DNA from: Candidatus Rokuibacteriota bacterium
GTDB taxonomy: Bacteria > Methylomirabilota > Methylomirabilia > Rokubacteriales > CSP1-6
Length of the DNA: 7,417 nucleotides
Reading direction: 5' to 3'
NCBI GenBank assembly: GCA_016201575.1
Contig: JACQCN010000334.1
Location: 1 to 7,417, forward strand
Positions 5,987 through 7,417 of the stretch are shown here, piece after piece. The notes under the pieces are model-generated. The model was given only the letters and a program-made list of their open reading frames with translations, was not told the origin of the DNA and made no database searches. Each line of letters starts with the position of its first letter. Positions within the stretch are counted from its first letter, which is position 1. The position numbers were made by a program, and so were the translations under genes.

Positions 5987-6045
5987 CGTCTAGCCCGGTT
6001 ATGAGAGTCTTGGAGCCTACCCGAGCAGCATGGGGGAGGGGGAAA

Positions 6046-6456
6046 ATGAAAAAGCTCTTCGTCCTCGTGGTCGTCGCGCTCCTCGTCTCGGCTGCGGCCC
6101 CGAGCAACGCCGACGCTTGGCGGGGACACGGACGCGTGTCCGTCGGCACTCACGTGTTCATCGGGGGGCCCGTCTGGGGTGGCTGTTGCTGGGGCGGACC
6201 ATGGTGGGGGCCTGGCTGGGGCTGGGATCCGTTCTGGTACCCTCCGTATTACTCGTATGCTCCGCCGGTGGTGATCCAGCAGCAGCCGCTGGCCTACACC
6301 CAGCAGCAGGCTCAGCCGGCTCAGCCCGCGCCGCAGGCGCAGCAGGCGTCCTACTGGTACTACTGCGCCGACGCGAAGGCCTACTACCCTTACGTCCAGC
6401 AGTGCCCCGCCGGCTGGCTGAAGGTCGTTCCGCAGACGGCGCCGCCGGGACAATGA
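6046..6456 (+). CDS. Small secreted Trp/Tyr/Gln-rich protein with C-terminal YWYYC...YYPYV..CP.GW motif (copy 2)
   Basis: This 136-residue protein is paralogous to the gene at 5174. A signal peptide (MKKLFVLVVVALLVSAAAPS, cleavage near ADA at 22-24) is followed by VFIGGPVWGGCCWGGPWWGP (38-57), which holds an unusual CC pair, and then WDPFWYPPYYSYAPP. A Gln/Ala/Pro linker (QQQPLAYTQQQAQPAQPAP, 78-96) leads to the C-terminal module YWYYCADAKAYYPYVQQC (103-120) PAGWLKVVP. The module is almost identical to copy 1, including a shared 20-base DNA run (5501-5520 versus 6352-6371), while the middle has diverged strongly. The His-rich stretch of copy 1 is absent. GGAGG at 6035-6039 sits 6 bases before the ATG. 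Its TGA overlaps the next start (ATGA), so this pair is translationally coupled, unlike copy 1. It is likely exported; its function is unknown. Confidence 0.86.
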   Translation: MKKLFVLVVVALLVSAAAPSNADAWRGHGRVSVGTHVFIGGPVWGGCCWGGPWWGPGWGWDPFWYPPYYSYAPPVVIQQQPLAYTQQQAQPAQPAPQAQQASYWYYCADAKAYYPYVQQCPAGWLKVVPQTAPPGQ

Positions 6457-7019
6457 ACAAGACGGGCTTCCTTTCCCTGGTTGTCGTGGTGGCCGTGACG
6501 GGGTGTGCCACCATCCCGACCGGTCCCAGCGTCATGGTTCTGCCGGGATCGGTGAAGACCTTCGAGCAGTTCCAGACCGACGACGCGGTGTGCCGGCAGT
6601 GGGCGCAGCAGGGGCTCGGAATCACGCCGGGCCAGGCGGCGACCCGCAGCACCGTGACCGGCGCCGCGATCGGGACGCTGGCCGGAGCCGCGCTCGGCGC
6701 CGCCATCGGGGCAGCCGCTGGGAGCCCGGCCACGGGGGCGGCGATCGGCGCCGGTGGCGGCCTCCTGTTCGGGACGGCGGCCGGCGCCAGCGCCGGTGAA
6801 ACCGCGCACGTGACGGTCCAGCGCCGCTACGACATCGCGTACCAGCAGTGCATGTACGCCAAGGGCAACCAGATCCCCGGAGTCGTGGCTGCGTCGCAAC
6901 CGGTTGCGCTCCCGCCCCCTCCACCGCCGCCGGCCTCGGCTCCCACGCCGCCTGCTTCCACGCCGGCCCCCTCGGTGCCGCCCGCCAACGCGCCCGCGCC
7001 GCCCCAACCGGCGCGCTGA
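6453..7019 (+). CDS. Glycine-zipper lipoprotein, full-length form (copy 2)
   Basis: This 188-residue lipoprotein has lipobox VTGC (C18) and then ATIPTGPSVMVLPG. The conserved VCRQWAQQ (C47) precedes a glycine-zipper region at about 69-116, with AAIGTLAGAALGAAIGAAAG followed by GAAIGAGGGLLFGTAAGASA. This pattern of small residues every fourth position lets helical hairpins pack in or on membranes. After it come QRRYDIAYQQCMYAKGNQIP (C133) and a Pro-rich tail (VALPPPPPPPASAPTPP...). C47 and C133 flank the zipper and could be bridged. Similar proteins are common in proteobacteria under the name glycine zipper family protein, with no settled function; envelope stress or outer-membrane integrity is often suggested. 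The ATG overlaps the upstream stop by 4 bp. A terminator-like hairpin follows 17 bp after the stop. Confidence 0.9.
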   Translation: MNKTGFLSLVVVVAVTGCATIPTGPSVMVLPGSVKTFEQFQTDDAVCRQWAQQGLGITPGQAATRSTVTGAAIGTLAGAALGAAIGAAAGSPATGAAIGAGGGLLFGTAAGASAGETAHVTVQRRYDIAYQQCMYAKGNQIPGVVAASQPVALPPPPPPPASAPTPPASTPAPSVPPANAPAPPQPAR

Positions 7020-7036
7020 ACCACGCGGGCGGGGGG

Positions 7037-7060
7037 CGCGCCGGCGCCGACCGGCGCGTT
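7037..7060 (+). terminator. Hairpin terminator after the lipoprotein cassette
   Basis: CGCGCCGG, a 6-base loop and CCGGCGCG form a perfect 8-bp stem 17 bp beyond the stop at 7019. The following bases TTCCGTTGT are only moderately T-rich, so it may be a weak intrinsic terminator or a 3' stabilising hairpin. Confidence 0.5.
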
Positions 7061-7114
7061 CCGTTGTACACTCCGCTGCAGCGAGAAGTTCGGCGGCTCT
7101 CCCGTGGCAATGAG

Positions 7115-7411
7115 TCACCTTCCGTGACAGCGCTTGTACTTCTGGCCGCTTCTGCACGGGCACGGCGCGTTGCGTCCCACCTTCGGAACCGCCAAGGGCG
7201 GAGAGTCGCCGTTTCCTTCGAGCACCGCACATCCCATATCAAACGCTGCCTGTCGTTCGTCGTCTAGGACGATGAGAGTCGGCGTGTATACGATGCGTGT
7301 CGGGACGTTCGAGTAGTACCCCGACTGCACCGGCGCGTCTGGCTGAGGCGTTATTCTCAACCACGTGATCTGTTTGCCTATGGTACCTCCTGCGGCATCG
7401 CGATCTGCCAT
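7115..7411 (-). CDS. Small protein with C-terminal SEC-C zinc-binding motif
   Basis: This 98-residue frame ends in [20 protein letters not shown], a SEC-C motif (CxC-x8-CH; C84, C86, C95, H96). The motif binds zinc and in SecA mediates contact with SecB and ribosomes; in small stand-alone proteins it usually acts as a partner-binding tag. The usual Gly after CPC is Arg here. Residues 1-78 (e.g. [16 protein letters not shown], 36-51) match nothing I recognise. The ATG at 7411 lies 6 bases from the window edge, so the gene may start further upstream. An AGGAGGT at 7385-7391 falls inside the frame but has no ATG, GTG or TTG at useful spacing. The DNA is noticeably less GC-rich than its neighbours, with codons such as ATA and TTT, hinting at separate ancestry. 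It is convergent with the lipoprotein genes. Confidence 0.75.
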   Translation of the reverse strand: MADRDAAGGTIGKQITWLRITPQPDAPVQSGYYSNVPTRIVYTPTLIVLDDERQAAFDMGCAVLEGNGDSPPLAVPKVGRNAPCPCRSGQKYKRCHGR

Positions 7412-7417
7412 GGCGAG

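Larger units (their letters stand above)
5174..7019 (+). repeat. Tandem duplication of a two-gene envelope cassette
   Basis: Unit A (5174-5986) and unit B (6046-7019) each encode a secreted YWYYC-motif protein followed by a lipoprotein. They are in the same order and orientation and are separated by 59 bp. Identity is concentrated in the C-terminal module of the first gene and the two cysteine segments of the second; for example, 26 identical bases occur at 5804-5829 and 6840-6865. The remainder has diverged, so the duplication is old or selection preserved only those parts. Confidence 0.8.

Noticed and set aside
5533..6453. 306-codon minus-strand open frame across the cassette
   Set aside because: It is antisense to three plus-strand genes with signal peptides and conserved motifs; repeated AYMHCWYA is just the complement of the CMYAKG block.
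7114..7128. GTCAC-5-GTGAC inverted repeat at the 3' end of the SEC-C gene
   Set aside because: The stem is only 5 bp, overlaps the end of the coding region and has no T-tract; chance is likely.
1..7417. tRNA, rRNA, CRISPR array, riboswitch or complete insertion sequence
   Set aside because: No T-loop/CCA-like patterns, regularly spaced repeats, known riboswitch cores or transposon ends were recognised by eye on either strand.

Overview
The window is about 70% GC and gene-dense. It looks like a soil or subsurface Gram-negative bacterium. The GC-rich codon use, the orphan Liv-type binding protein and the proteobacterial-style lipoproteins would fit Methylomirabilota/Rokubacteria or a high-GC proteobacterium, but that placement is inference. 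No RNA genes, CRISPR array or complete mobile element were seen.

Left end (1-1132, minus strand): the N-terminal part of a receiver-GAF signalling protein that runs off the window. Next (1122-1814) comes a patch of gene debris. It holds a short membrane ORF of unknown origin, an internal piece of a NitT/TauT-type ABC permease (minus), a C-terminal-region piece of an ISL3-type transposase (plus) and the last ~50 codons of a DppC-type peptide permease (plus), abutting with almost no spacer. A strong hairpin follows at 1899-1921.

Centre (1928-5048, minus strand): one operon transcribed right to left from a good sigma70-like promoter at 5020-5048. It encodes a Liv-type periplasmic substrate-binding protein, a single-PAS-domain protein, an MBL-fold hydrolase and then a short-chain dehydrogenase remnant. 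The first three genes are joined by 4-bp GTGA overlaps. The dehydrogenase has lost its NAD(P)-binding half and begins directly after the hydrolase stop codon. No transporter permease or ATPase is in view, so the binding protein may serve sensing as much as transport, or may borrow permeases from elsewhere.

Right (5174-7019, plus strand): two consecutive copies of a two-gene cassette. Each copy has a small secreted protein ending in a shared Tyr/Trp/Cys motif, followed by a lipoprotein with two conserved cysteines and a Pro-rich tail. The second lipoprotein carries a glycine-zipper domain between its cysteines; the first copy lacks exactly this segment. A terminator-like hairpin closes this set. 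A small SEC-C zinc-motif protein lies convergently at the right edge (7115-7411, minus) in visibly less GC-rich DNA.

The points most worth a second look are the duplicated envelope cassette with its zipper-less copy, the SBP-PAS-MBL operon, and the mosaic of gene fragments around 1350-1660.
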